A stretch of 64,000 nt of DNA from RBG-16-64-43 sp035288225 (GTDB lineage: Bacteria > Chloroflexota > Anaerolineae > Anaerolineales > RBG-16-64-43), in contig DATEAT010000129.1 in NCBI GenBank assembly GCA_035288225.1, positions 1-64,000 on the forward strand. Direction: 5' to 3'. Under the pieces are notes generated by a model. It was not told where the DNA came from. It worked only from the letters and a program-made list of their open reading frames with translations, and ran no database searches. This document shows positions 9,047 to 17,555 of this stretch, one piece after another (within the stretch, counting starts at the first letter, position 1; each line of letters starts with the position of its first letter). A program made the position numbers and the translations under genes.

Positions 9047-9133
9047 AAATCGCCTTGGCACGCTCCGCGCACTCCCTCTGGAAGAATATGAGCAGGTCCG
9101 CTCGCCGTCAAGTGCCCTGCAAGAATCCCGCAA

Positions 9134-9158
9134 GTAACGCCGTTCCGGCGGCATCGTT
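9134..9158 (+). promoter_or_regulatory. Candidate ECF promoter in front of the lipoprotein gene
   Basis: GTAACGCC (9134-9141), 13 bases, CGTT (9155-9158); 44 bases before the lipoprotein ATG at 9203. It matches the element before the sigma gene exactly in its fixed bases and spacing, while the 13-base spacer differs. This is what two sites for one sigma factor should look like. Confidence 0.65.
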
Positions 9159-9202
9159 ATTGGGGGTGGCACAAGCCACCGATTGCGTGCCCTGGATGGG
9201 TC

Positions 9203-9613
9203 ATGACTCGACGACGATTTCTCCTCATAATGGCCATGATGGGCTTTTTCGCCGCGACCACGGTTGGTTGCCAAACGGCTGGCACGGCCGGTCAGCCGCC
9301 AACCAGCTCGCCGCCTGCCGCGCCAGACTCGGCCTCGGCGATCATCCTGGCTTCGGGCGAACTCTCGGTCCGTCTCCTAACGCCCAGCGACGGGGCCATC
9401 TTCGACACGCCCGACATTGTGGTGGTTGGCGAAACCAGCCCGGGAGTCGTCGTGAGCGTGAACGATGCTGTGGCCATTGCAGATGCGCAAGGGGATTTCG
9501 CACTCGCGCTGCACCTCGAGGAGGGCACCAACCTGCTCGAGTTCGTGGCCAGCAATGAGTTGGGCGATCAGGTTTCTATCACCCTGGCGGTCTCGTACCT
9601 GCCGGCTTCGTGA
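9203..9613 (+). CDS. Lipoprotein with a single Ig-like/glucodextranase-B-type domain
   Basis: A 136-residue exported protein. The N-terminus MTRRRFLLIMAMMGFFAATT is a signal sequence ending in a lipobox TVGC (Cys23). A low-complexity linker rich in P, S, T and A follows. Residues 52-133 form a short beta domain (VRLLTPSDGAIFDTPDIVVVG, then VSVNDAVAIADAQGDF and LEEGTNLLEFVASN), the pattern of bacterial Ig-like domains found in Chloroflexota surface proteins. Function unknown; probably bound to the outer face of the membrane. It lies downstream of an ECF-type promoter facing the sigma operon and 46 bp before another exported protein gene, so both are likely targets of that sigma factor. Confidence 0.8.
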   Translation: MTRRRFLLIMAMMGFFAATTVGCQTAGTAGQPPTSSPPAAPDSASAIILASGELSVRLLTPSDGAIFDTPDIVVVGETSPGVVVSVNDAVAIADAQGDFALALHLEEGTNLLEFVASNELGDQVSITLAVSYLPAS

Positions 9614-9659
9614 TCCCTCCGAGCAGCCAGAGACCGGACGTCAGATCTGGAGGTGAGCG

Positions 9660-10460
9660 ATGTATCGCATACGTTACGTGACAACTATTGTCGTCCTGGT
9701 GATCGCCGCGCTGATGGTAACATCGGCCATCGCCGCTCCCTTGCCCATGGCTGATGGTGCGCCCCAGGCGAAACCGACCGAGCGCCCGCATGGCAAGCCG
9801 ACGCAGGTCGGTCCGGGAGAAGACACGAGCAAGCAGGATGCGCGGGCCACTCAGCGAGCCGAACGCGAAGCCGAGCGGGAACTCCGTCGAAGCCGAGCCC
9901 ACTATCGCGGGACGGTCAGTGCGGTCGACGGGAGCTCGATTTCCCTTGACACAGCCGAAGGGGCCTTTACCTTTGCGATCACCGACAAGACGCGCATCAA
10001 TATCCCGTCGGGCAAGGGGGGCGGGGCCGGCGACATCAATGTCGGCAGCCAGGCCGTGGTGCTCGCCCAGCAAGAGCAGGGCGACAGATACACGGCCCTC
10101 AGCATTCACATTGTTCCAGGCAAGCCGATCCACATCCACCACGTGGGCACTGTGACGGGCTACACGCCGGGCGTAAGCATCACGATCGAAGGCAACGATG
10201 GCGACCTGGTCACCTTCGTGTTGACAGGCGACTGCAAAATCCTCCCCGAAGAGCGCGCCGAGGAACTGGCCGTCGGCCGGCGTGTGACGATCATCGCTCG
10301 CCGCGACCCCACCGGCGGCCCGCTCACGGCGCAGGGCATCGTCATTCATCCGGAGGTCGAGGCGACGGAGACGGCAGAAACCGAGACACCGACTCCCTCC
10401 GACACGCCCTCTGCTACCTTGGAAGTGACTGAGACCCCGACACCTGCGCCGGCGACCTGA
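9660..10460 (+). CDS. Exported DUF5666-type beta-domain protein with PT-rich tail
   Basis: A 266-residue secreted protein. A signal peptide (residues 1-25, ending AIAAP) is followed by a charged, coiled segment (RATQRAEREAERELRRSR). Two repeated small beta modules come next: YRGTVSAVDGSSISLDTAEG and, about 85 residues later, VGTVTGYTPGVSITIEGND, each continuing into a GxxxTVxA-like strand (VGSQAVVLAQQ; VGRRVTIIARR). These are DUF5666-like, OB-type repeats. The tail after residue 230 is almost entirely T, P, E and S, a wall or surface spacer. GGAGG lies 7 bases before the ATG. It follows the Ig-like lipoprotein, probably on one transcript, and is closed by a clear terminator. Confidence 0.8.
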   Translation: MYRIRYVTTIVVLVIAALMVTSAIAAPLPMADGAPQAKPTERPHGKPTQVGPGEDTSKQDARATQRAEREAERELRRSRAHYRGTVSAVDGSSISLDTAEGAFTFAITDKTRINIPSGKGGGAGDINVGSQAVVLAQQEQGDRYTALSIHIVPGKPIHIHHVGTVTGYTPGVSITIEGNDGDLVTFVLTGDCKILPEERAEELAVGRRVTIIARRDPTGGPLTAQGIVIHPEVEATETAETETPTPSDTPSATLEVTETPTPAPAT

Positions 10461-10499
10461 CCACCCGACAGTGGCTGACCAGATCGTGGAACTCTCGAC

Positions 10500-10530
10500 G
10501 AGAGACCCGTGGCTTCGGGTCTCTCATTCT
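10500..10530 (+). terminator. Rho-independent terminator after the DUF5666 gene
   Basis: A perfect 10-bp stem GAGAGACCCG / CGGGTCTCTC with a 6-nt loop, 40 bp beyond the stop at 10460, followed by ATTCTGTG. Confidence 0.7.
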
Positions 10531-10960
10531 GTGCCTCCCCGATGCATCCCTTCATCCATTCGGTCGCCCTAAGCGGCATGAGAGTCCCCTGCTAATTCGC
10601 GAGCGGACTTGCATATTGAATTCGAGCAAATCAGATATAATCTCGCCCATTCCTGGGAGGCGGACCTCGTGTGCGCTAGCTGTGGGGGAGCTTTTCAGGA
10701 AGGATTCGCGGCAAGGGACGGGTCGGCGACTGTAGGCAGCGATTATTGGGCTCCACTCATGAGCAAAAGGGGCTCGCCTCGGCCCCGGATCGCAGCCGCT
10801 CCTGTCCAAGTCAACGTGCACGGCCGGTCCCTGTGTCATCCGTCGCAAGCGCATGCCAATTGCGTTCACGGGATAGTGCCGTGCCGCCCACAGGACGCTC
10901 CGCGGGCGCGCGATGGCGCAAGTGCAGTGCATGAGTCTTATCCCTGTGAAGGAGGCGTCC
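10531..10960. promoter_or_regulatory. Long leader / promoter region of the act operon
   Basis: About 430 bp without a gene. A TATAAT box stands at 10636-10641; possible -35 elements TTGCAT (10609-10614) and TTGAAT (10616-10621) have poor spacing (21 and 14). If this is the start, the actA mRNA has a leader of roughly 310 nt, long enough for regulation, but I recognise no known riboswitch. The ribosome binding site GAAGGAGG lies directly before the actA ATG at 10961. Confidence 0.4.
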
Positions 10961-11506
10961 ATGTTCTCCTCTTTGTGGTGGCGGGTCGGGCGGTTCGTGA
11001 GAACCTCACCGGCACGTCTCTTCCTCCTGGCGGGTGTTGTCGTTGCAGGTGCGTTGGCTCTCTCGGGATCGGCCGCGCCGGCCGGCACCACCCAACCGAT
11101 GGCCTTCAACCATCAAGTCATGGTGCAAGCCGGCGTGCAGTGTCTGTTCTGCCACAATGATGCACTGCGCTCGCCCTCGCCCGGCATGCCCAGCGTGGGA
11201 CTGTGCATGGGCTGCCATAAGACAATCGCCGCCGAGCGCCCGGCCATCAAGCAACTCGCCGATTACTATGCGCGCGGCGAGCCCATCCCCTGGGCGCGCG
11301 TCAACTACGTGCCTCGCTTTGTCTACTTCAGCCACAAAGTCCATCTCACGGCGGGCGGCCTCAACTGCGAGAATTGCCATGGCGATGTGGGCCACATGAA
11401 GGAGGTCGAGCCCGTGGCGAGGATGAGCATGGGCTGGTGCCTCGATTGTCATTCCAAACAAACCAATGCGCCGCAATTGCGCGACTGTGTCATCTGTCAC
11501 CGCTAG
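10961..11506 (+). CDS. actA: ActA: pentaheme cytochrome c of alternative complex III
   Basis: A 181-residue periplasm-facing cytochrome. An N-terminal membrane helix (about 18-38) anchors it. There are five CXXCH heme sites: 61-65, 82-86, 136-140, 160-164 and 176-180. The motif FNHQ near residue 49 and FSHKVH near 123 supply distal ligands, as in cytochrome c7/NapC-type cores. Alternative complex III oxidises menaquinol and passes electrons to a high-potential carrier; ActA is its multiheme entry or exit subunit. The start is set by GGAGG eight bases upstream. It heads a tight operon with actB1, actB2, actC and the actD-E fusion. Confidence 0.92.
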   Translation: MFSSLWWRVGRFVRTSPARLFLLAGVVVAGALALSGSAAPAGTTQPMAFNHQVMVQAGVQCLFCHNDALRSPSPGMPSVGLCMGCHKTIAAERPAIKQLADYYARGEPIPWARVNYVPRFVYFSHKVHLTAGGLNCENCHGDVGHMKEVEPVARMSMGWCLDCHSKQTNAPQLRDCVICHR

Positions 11507-11515
11507 GAGAGCGAC

Positions 11516-13702
11516 ATGACCGAGAAGATCTCACGCCGTGATTTCCTCCGGCTGGGGGCGGCCGGCGCCGCGACCGGTGTGCTGGCAGGATGCACCTCGC
11601 CCCGGCGCTGGGTTGTGCTGGAACCGTTTGTCCGTCCTCCGGAACAGCAAGTCTCGGGCGTTGCCACGTGGTACGCCACGACGTGCCGCCAGTGCCCGGC
11701 CGGTTGCGGGGTGATCGTTCGTCTCATGAATGGACGCGCGGTGAAACTGGAGGGCAACCCCGAGCATCCACTCAACCGCGGCAAGCTGTGCGCACGCGGT
11801 CAGGCCGGGCTGCAGATGCTGTACCACCCGGATCGTCTGAGCGGACCACTGCTGCAGTCCACGCGCGGCTCACGCGAGTTCTCCGCCATCGATTGGAATG
11901 AAGGCATCAACCGATTGTTCCAGGCGCTCGAAAAGGCCGGCCCGGCCGTGGCGGTTTTTGGCGGCGCAACCATGTCGGACCACTTGTTCGACTTGTTCTC
12001 GAGGCTGCTGGCAGCCGTCGACGCTCCGGCGCCGGTGATCTACGACCTTTACACGGAACTAGGCGGCTACCGCATGCTTGCGCAAGCCATGGGTCAAGTC
12101 TACGGGCGCGCGGCCTTACCGGCCTACCGGTTGGCGGAGGCCGATGTGGTCTTCTCCTTCGGCGCGGAGTTCCTGGGCACGTGGACCTCGGCCGTCCGCT
12201 ACGGCGTCGAGTACGGCGCGTTCCGCAGTCAACCTTACGGCAAGCGGGGTCTGTTGGTCCACTTCGAGCCGCGCCAGTCCTCAACGGCCGTCACGGCCGA
12301 TGATTACGTTGCCATTGCGCCGGGAAGCGAAGGGCTTGTGGCCGGGGCCTTGTTGCGGATCATCGCCGACGGCAACCTGGGTTTGCCTGGGCGCGCGGAG
12401 AGCGCACGCGGGCTTGCGCCATCGCTGGATGTCGATCAGGCCGCGCGCGAATCCGGGATTCCACTGGAGGCGCTTCAACGTTGGGCGCGGCGTTTTGCCG
12501 AGGCAGAACGCGCCGTGGCGATCCCCGGCGGCGCGCTGGCCGGGTCTTCGAATGGGATGCATGCCGCGCGGGCCATCGAGGCGCTCAACGTAGTGTCCGG
12601 GAGTGCACCGGCTGGCGTGAATACAACGCCCCCCGACCTCGGGTTGGCGCGCAAGTCGCTCAATACATTTGCGGATGTTCAATCGCTTATCGCGCGCATG
12701 CGCGCCGGCGAGGTCCAAGTGCTTCTGATTCACAGCACCAATCCGGCCTATGAACTCCCCGCAGCGGCCGGGTTCCTCGAGGCGCTGGCCCAAGTGCCGC
12801 TGGTCGTCTCCTTCGGGCCGATCGTCGATGAGACGGCTGTCTGGTCCGATCTCATCCTGCCCGATCGCTCGTACCTCGAATCGTTCGGTTACGAGGTAGT
12901 GTCGCCCGACTTCGGATCGCCGGTGGTATCGAGCCAGCAGCCGGTCGTAACGCCGGTCTTCGACGCGCGAGCCACGGGCGATGTCCTGTTGACCGTGGCT
13001 CGCGGCATCCCTGCGGCCGCGGCCGCCATGCCCTGGGGCGACGAGGTCGACTACTTGAACCAAATGGTCGCCGGGCTGCCCGAGGCGGCTTACCCGGCGT
13101 CGACGCCGGAAGAAAAGCGCGCGCGCTTCCAACAACACGGCGGCTGGTGGCCGGCGCCCGCGGCGGCGGCACCCGCACTTCGCCCACAGCCCTTCACCGT
13201 CACCGCGCAACGCGCCGCCTTCGACGGCAACGAGACGGACTACCCGTACTTCCTGCACGTCTATCCTTCGGTATTGCTATCGGATGGGCGCGGTGCCTCC
13301 CTGCCGCTCTTGCAGGGCGTGCCAGACCCGATGACCACCATCGCCTGGCAATCGTGGGTGGAGCTGCACCCCGCAACGGCTGGGCGCCTGGAGATCCGTG
13401 ACGGCGACCTGCTGCGCGTGACCTCGCCACATGGCGAGATCGTGGCGGCGGCCTACGTCACCCCGGGCATCCGGCCGGATACGGTCGCCATCCCCGCCGG
13501 GCAGGGGCACCAGGATTTGGGACGTTACGCCCGCGATCGCGGTTCAAACGTGGTGCAGCTGCTGGGTGCAGCCCTGACCGATGAGGGCGGGGGCCTGCGC
13601 TGGAACGGCGTGCGAGTGGCGCTGGCCCGCACGGGCAAACGAATCGCCACGGCTTCACTGGAGAGCAAGGTGGGTGTCACGGAGGGGTTGGGCTATGAGT
13701 GA
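11516..13702 (+). CDS. actB1: ActB1: molybdopterin-oxidoreductase-like subunit of alternative complex III
   Basis: A 728-residue protein with a twin-arginine signal (ISRRDFLRLGAAGAATG) and a Cys at 26 that may be lipidated (LAGC). The N-terminal cluster loop C57-x2-C60-x3-C64 and C92 could bind one Fe-S cluster. The remainder follows the fold of CISM-family catalytic subunits (HSTNPAYELP, LPDRSYLES, WVELHPATAGRLEIRDGDLLRV, the last being the dinucleotide-binding-like C-terminal barrel). In alternative complex III this subunit carries no molybdenum cofactor. In some Chloroflexota ActB is a single fusion of the molybdopterin-like and ferredoxin-like parts; here they are two genes overlapping by 8 bp. 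Confidence 0.9.
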   Translation: MTEKISRRDFLRLGAAGAATGVLAGCTSPRRWVVLEPFVRPPEQQVSGVATWYATTCRQCPAGCGVIVRLMNGRAVKLEGNPEHPLNRGKLCARGQAGLQMLYHPDRLSGPLLQSTRGSREFSAIDWNEGINRLFQALEKAGPAVAVFGGATMSDHLFDLFSRLLAAVDAPAPVIYDLYTELGGYRMLAQAMGQVYGRAALPAYRLAEADVVFSFGAEFLGTWTSAVRYGVEYGAFRSQPYGKRGLLVHFEPRQSSTAVTADDYVAIAPGSEGLVAGALLRIIADGNLGLPGRAESARGLAPSLDVDQAARESGIPLEALQRWARRFAEAERAVAIPGGALAGSSNGMHAARAIEALNVVSGSAPAGVNTTPPDLGLARKSLNTFADVQSLIARMRAGEVQVLLIHSTNPAYELPAAAGFLEALAQVPLVVSFGPIVDETAVWSDLILPDRSYLESFGYEVVSPDFGSPVVSSQQPVVTPVFDARATGDVLLTVARGIPAAAAAMPWGDEVDYLNQMVAGLPEAAYPASTPEEKRARFQQHGGWWPAPAAAAPALRPQPFTVTAQRAAFDGNETDYPYFLHVYPSVLLSDGRGASLPLLQGVPDPMTTIAWQSWVELHPATAGRLEIRDGDLLRVTSPHGEIVAAAYVTPGIRPDTVAIPAGQGHQDLGRYARDRGSNVVQLLGAALTDEGGGLRWNGVRVALARTGKRIATASLESKVGVTEGLGYE

Positions 13703-14471
13703 GTTGGAGACACGCCTCTTGGATCGAGGTCCGAGCGCCGCGGCGGCGCCCAAGACCGAGCTGCCGTCGCACAAATGGACGATGCTGATCGATCTCGATA
13801 AGTGCACCGGTTGCAACGCCTGCGTCGTGGCGTGCCATGTCGAGAACAACGTGCCCATTCGCAGCGAGCGGGAAGTGATCCGCGGCCACGGCCAGCACTG
13901 GATCCGCATCGAGCGCTACTGGGAGGGGGAGGGCGACGCGCAGCGCGCCACGTTCCTGCCCATGTTGTGCCAGCAGTGCTCGAATGCGCCGTGCGAGCCG
14001 GTCTGCCCGGTGTACGCTTCGGTGCATAGTGAGCGCGAAAACCTCAACCTGCAGGTCTACAACCGCTGCGTGGGCACGCGCTTCTGCGGCAACAACTGCC
14101 CCTACCGCGCGCGGCAGTTCAACTGGTTTGCGCCCCAGTTCGAAGGACCGATCACCGAGATGCTTAACCCGGACGTGACGGTGCGCAGCGGCGGCGTGAT
14201 GGAGAAGTGCACCTTCTGCGTGCAGCGTATTCGCCGGGTGGAAGAAGACGCGCTGGTCGAGGGACGCCCACTGCGCGACGGCGAAATGGTGCCGGCCTGC
14301 GCGCAGACCTGCCCCACGAGCGCCATCGTGTTCGGCGACCGCAGCGACCCCCAGAGCCAGGTGGCGCAGCGGTTGGGCGGGCAGCGTGAGTTCCAGGTGC
14401 TCGAACATCTGGGCACCGCACCCAACGTCTACTACCTCAAGGCGGGAGGGTCCGATGGCGGAGCAGGCTAG
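13695..14471 (+). CDS. actB2: ActB2: four-cluster ferredoxin-like subunit of alternative complex III
   Basis: A 258-residue iron-sulfur protein. Cysteine groups: C37/C40/C43/C47, C92/C95/C100/C104, C125/C131/C135 and C172/C175/C202/C206. Fifteen ligands suit three [4Fe-4S] clusters and one [3Fe-4S] cluster, as known for ActB. It forms the electron wire from the quinol site in the membrane subunit to ActA. There is no signal of its own; it is probably co-exported with ActB1. It starts inside the last codons of actB1 and its own end overlaps the start of actC by 17 bp, so the three are translationally coupled. Confidence 0.9.
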   Translation: MSELETRLLDRGPSAAAAPKTELPSHKWTMLIDLDKCTGCNACVVACHVENNVPIRSEREVIRGHGQHWIRIERYWEGEGDAQRATFLPMLCQQCSNAPCEPVCPVYASVHSERENLNLQVYNRCVGTRFCGNNCPYRARQFNWFAPQFEGPITEMLNPDVTVRSGGVMEKCTFCVQRIRRVEEDALVEGRPLRDGEMVPACAQTCPTSAIVFGDRSDPQSQVAQRLGGQREFQVLEHLGTAPNVYYLKAGGSDGGAG

Positions 14472-15915
14472 CCTCGAATCACCGGTCTGGAACCGGCCGT
14501 TGCCCGACGACCCGGAACTCGCCGCACAGGTGCGCGAGATCCGCGAGAAGCATCTGCTGCAGGATGCCCGCCCGCCGGGTGAGGTAGCCGAGAAGGTGCT
14601 CGGCCCGATGGCGAGATTAGGGCGTGTCTTCTGGCTGGCCTTCGTGGTGCTTGGCGGCCTCACGGCCACCTGGCTGGTGACGTGGGCATACCAGGCCTAT
14701 CAGGGCATGGGCGTCACAGGTCTCAACCGCACCATCATGTGGGCGCCCTACATCGTCAACTTCGTGTACTTCATCGGCATCGGCCATGCCGGAACTTTCA
14801 TTTCCGCGGCACTGCGCGTGCTCAAGTTCGACTGGCGCGCACCGATCAGCCGCGCCGCTGAGAGCCTGACGGTTTTCGCACTGCTCGTGGCGTTCACCAT
14901 GCCCCTCATCCATATGGGCCGCGTGTGGAAGTTCTACTGGATGCTTCCCTTCCCCAACCAGCGCCAGTTGTGGCCGAACCCGCGCTCGCCGATCTTTTGG
15001 GACATGACCGCCATCTTCACCTACCTCACCTGCAGCATGCTCTTCATGTATCTGGGCATCCTGCCGGATATTGCCACCGCCCGTGAGAAGTCCAGCGGCT
15101 GGCGCAAGCGACTGTACACCGTGCTGGCACTCGGATGGCGGGGGACCGACCGTGAGTGGAAGCACCTCGACACCACGCTCAACATCTTCAGCTACGGCAT
15201 CATCCCGGTGATGTTCTCCGTGCACACCGTCGTCTCGTGGGATTTCGCCATGACCCTCCAGCCGGGATGGAACAGCACCATCTTCGGCCCGTATTTCGTG
15301 GTGGGCGCGCTGTACTCCGGGGTAGGTGCGGTCATCATCATCATGGCCATCTTGCGCAAAGCGCTGCACTTGGAGTACTTCTTGCGCGACGAGCACTTCA
15401 ACGCGATGGGCAAGTTCCTGCTCATCCTCTCCTTCACCTGGGTTTACTTCTACTTCAACGACTACCTGCTGCCGTGGTATCACAAGGAACCGATCCTGAC
15501 AGTCATCTTCCGCCTGTTCACATCCGGCTGGGCCGCGCCCCTGTGGTTCACGATGCTCATCGCCAACATCCTCGTTCCCTGGGCCACGCTCTGGTCGCGC
15601 AAGGTGCGATCGTCGATCCCGGCGCTCGTGGGCGTGGCGCTGCTCGTTCAGGTCGGCATGTATATCGAACGCTACCTGATCGTGGCGGTGATGCTGGGTT
15701 ACCCGGAATTGCCGTTCAACTGGTCGGTGTACATCCCGCGCCTGCCGGAGATCCTCATCACCCTGGGCGTGTTCGCTTTCGTGGTGCTGGGCATCACCGT
15801 GCTCAGCCGCCTGGTGCCGATCATCCCCATCTGGGAAGTGGTGGAAGGCCAGTTGCTGCAAGGCACGCGGCGCATCGGTCGGGCCATCTTCCCCGCCAAG
15901 ACCGAAGCCGACTAG
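14455..15915 (+). CDS. actC: ActC: NrfD/PsrC-like quinol-binding membrane subunit
   Basis: A 486-residue polytopic protein. After about 60 cytoplasmic residues there are roughly ten membrane helices, beginning GRVFWLAFVVLGGLTATWLVTW. The NrfD-family signatures are HAGTFISAALRVLKFDWRAP, FAMTLQPGWNSTIFGPYFVVG and NAMGKFLLILSFTWVYFYF. It is the menaquinol-oxidising subunit of alternative complex III; NrfD homologues contain two four-helix bundles with the quinol site near the ferredoxin subunit. GGGAGGG lies five bases before the ATG at 14455. A second NrfD-type subunit (ActF), usual in complete complexes, is not found in this window. Confidence 0.92.
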   Translation: MAEQASLESPVWNRPLPDDPELAAQVREIREKHLLQDARPPGEVAEKVLGPMARLGRVFWLAFVVLGGLTATWLVTWAYQAYQGMGVTGLNRTIMWAPYIVNFVYFIGIGHAGTFISAALRVLKFDWRAPISRAAESLTVFALLVAFTMPLIHMGRVWKFYWMLPFPNQRQLWPNPRSPIFWDMTAIFTYLTCSMLFMYLGILPDIATAREKSSGWRKRLYTVLALGWRGTDREWKHLDTTLNIFSYGIIPVMFSVHTVVSWDFAMTLQPGWNSTIFGPYFVVGALYSGVGAVIIIMAILRKALHLEYFLRDEHFNAMGKFLLILSFTWVYFYFNDYLLPWYHKEPILTVIFRLFTSGWAAPLWFTMLIANILVPWATLWSRKVRSSIPALVGVALLVQVGMYIERYLIVAVMLGYPELPFNWSVYIPRLPEILITLGVFAFVVLGITVLSRLVPIIPIWEVVEGQLLQGTRRIGRAIFPAKTEAD

Positions 15916-15924
15916 GAGGCAGGC

Positions 15925-16953
15925 ATGGCCGACACTCAACTTCTGGGTCTGTTCAACGAAGCCGCTTCCACAGCCGAGGTGATCGAGCGCCTGCGTCGCG
16001 CGGGTGTGCGCGATGAACAGGTGTCGGTCATCAGCAGTGTGCCCTATCGGTCGCGCATGCTGCGCCGGCCCGAAATCACCAGCCGCATTTCGGCGGTCGC
16101 AGGCATCGGCGCCCTGGCCGGCGTCGTGATCGGGCTGGCGATCACTTTCGGCACGTATCTGCTCAATCCGCTTCCCGTGGGAGGCCAGCCGCAATTCCCG
16201 ATTCCGCCCACCCTGATCGTCGTCTTCGAAGTGATGATGCTGGGCATGATGTGGTCCGCCTTCGGCGCGTTCATGTTCATCAACCGTATGCCGGTGTTCG
16301 GCCGGCTGCCGTTCAGTGAGCATGTGGCCGACGGTTTGATCGGCGTGCTGGTGCAGGCTGAAGAAGGCCGTGCGGCCGGCATCGAACGGCTGCTTCGTGA
16401 GGCGGGCGCCTCCGAAGTGCAGCGCTTCGACAATTCGGCGCGTGCCGACAATGCCACCTGGATGAAGGTGGTGGGCGGCGCGGGATTGGCGGCCACGCTC
16501 GCTCTGGTGGTGGTGGTCATGCTCGCCTACGAGGTCATCAAGATCCCCTTCCCGACCAACATGGCCGACACGGTTGCGATCGCCCACTTGCAAGGTCCGC
16601 GGCTGGCCGCGCCGGCCGAGGCCGTGCCGGTCCAGGGTCCCGTTTTCATTGCCGGTATGCCGGCCATCCCCCAGGTCGCCTCATCTCCCGCCTCCATTCA
16701 GCGCGGGCAGGTGCTATTTGGCATCAACTGCATCATGTGCCACGGCGAAACGGGGCAGGGCAATGGGCGGCTGGCCACCTACTTCAACCCCAAACCGGCT
16801 GATCTCACGGGCGAGAAGGTGCGCGCCTTCGCCGACAGCGACATCTTTCTGGTCATCTCGCTGGGCCGCGGGCAAATGCCCAGCCTGGCCGAGAATCTTT
16901 CTCCGGCCTCACGCTGGGATGTGATCAACTATGTGCGCAGCTTGCAGAAGTAG
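15925..16953 (+). CDS. ActD-ActE fusion: DUF3341 membrane protein joined to a cytochrome c domain
   Basis: A 342-residue protein made of two parts. Residues 1-165 match the DUF3341/ActD pattern: a soluble N-terminal alpha/beta unit (LLGLFNEAASTAEVIERLRRAG), two membrane helices (about 54-79 and 95-119) and a second soluble stretch. A third helix (180-202) leads outside to a cytochrome c domain with C269-x2-C272-H273 (INCIMCHGETGQGNG) and a likely Met ligand in GRGQMPSLAE. In described complexes ActD and the monoheme cytochrome ActE are separate. The fusion keeps the heme domain tethered next to ActD. The gene follows actC by 9 bp. The reading frame is continuous across the junction, with no sign of frameshift. 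Confidence 0.85.
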   Translation: MADTQLLGLFNEAASTAEVIERLRRAGVRDEQVSVISSVPYRSRMLRRPEITSRISAVAGIGALAGVVIGLAITFGTYLLNPLPVGGQPQFPIPPTLIVVFEVMMLGMMWSAFGAFMFINRMPVFGRLPFSEHVADGLIGVLVQAEEGRAAGIERLLREAGASEVQRFDNSARADNATWMKVVGGAGLAATLALVVVVMLAYEVIKIPFPTNMADTVAIAHLQGPRLAAPAEAVPVQGPVFIAGMPAIPQVASSPASIQRGQVLFGINCIMCHGETGQGNGRLATYFNPKPADLTGEKVRAFADSDIFLVISLGRGQMPSLAENLSPASRWDVINYVRSLQK

Positions 16954-17001
16954 TGCGCGCTGCGGCCAGGCGCGCGTGGCGCCCGGCGACTGGAGGGCCT
17001 T

Positions 17002-17436
17002 ATGCCACATCGAACTCTCATGACTCTGGCTGCTCTCGCTGGGCTGCTGGCTTTGGTGGGCTGCGTTGCCAACCCGCCGCTACCCGGTCCCACTCCCATC
17101 GCCCCAGTGGCCGGTCCCCTAGCCACACTCGATCCGCGGCTTGGCGCGGCCGCCAGACCGATCGCTTCCGGCACAGCAGGCGACGCTCAGGCCGGCGGCG
17201 AACTCTTCCAGAAGACGTGCAGTGCTTGCCATGGTCCAGAAGGCGTTGGGCTGACCGCCCCCTCGCTTAAGACGAGCACATTCGTTGCAGGCGCCAGCGA
17301 CCAGGAGCTCTTTGACACGATTGCCAAAGGCCGCATCGAGAAGGGCATGCCCCCATGGTCCAGCGCCTCTGGCGGTGTGCTCTCCGACGAGCAGATCCTC
17401 GCTCTGGTGGCTTACGTGCGGGAGCTTCAAGATTAG
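17002..17436 (+). CDS. Cytochrome c lipoprotein, probable electron acceptor or ActE-type subunit
   Basis: A 144-residue monoheme cytochrome. The signal peptide ends in a lipobox LVGC (Cys21). A Pro/Ala-rich linker leads to the heme site C73-SA-CH77 (KTCSACHGPEG). A Met ligand is likely in EKGMPPW. The domain has the size of class I cytochromes. GGAGGG stands before the ATG. It lies 48 bp after the ActD-E fusion at the end of the operon. It could be the lipid-anchored ActE itself (if the heme domain of the fusion is extra) or the mobile carrier that takes electrons to a terminal oxidase encoded elsewhere. Confidence 0.85.
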   Translation: MPHRTLMTLAALAGLLALVGCVANPPLPGPTPIAPVAGPLATLDPRLGAAARPIASGTAGDAQAGGELFQKTCSACHGPEGVGLTAPSLKTSTFVAGASDQELFDTIAKGRIEKGMPPWSSASGGVLSDEQILALVAYVRELQD

Positions 17437-17555
17437 CCGGATTCGGGGAGGCGGTCGCGAGAAGAGGAAAGGGTTCCGCTCGGGCAGCCTCAAGCCGAGT
17501 CGCCGCGCCGGATCGAGCCCATGAGAGGCGTCGTGTACTGTCGAACAAGATTCAC

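Noticed and set aside
14617..16593. Very long open frame on the minus strand opposite actC (658 codons)
   Set aside because: It is a shadow caused by GC-rich codon use of actC/actD; it shows no domain, is dominated by His, Arg, Gln and Asp, and the sense strand is clearly coding.
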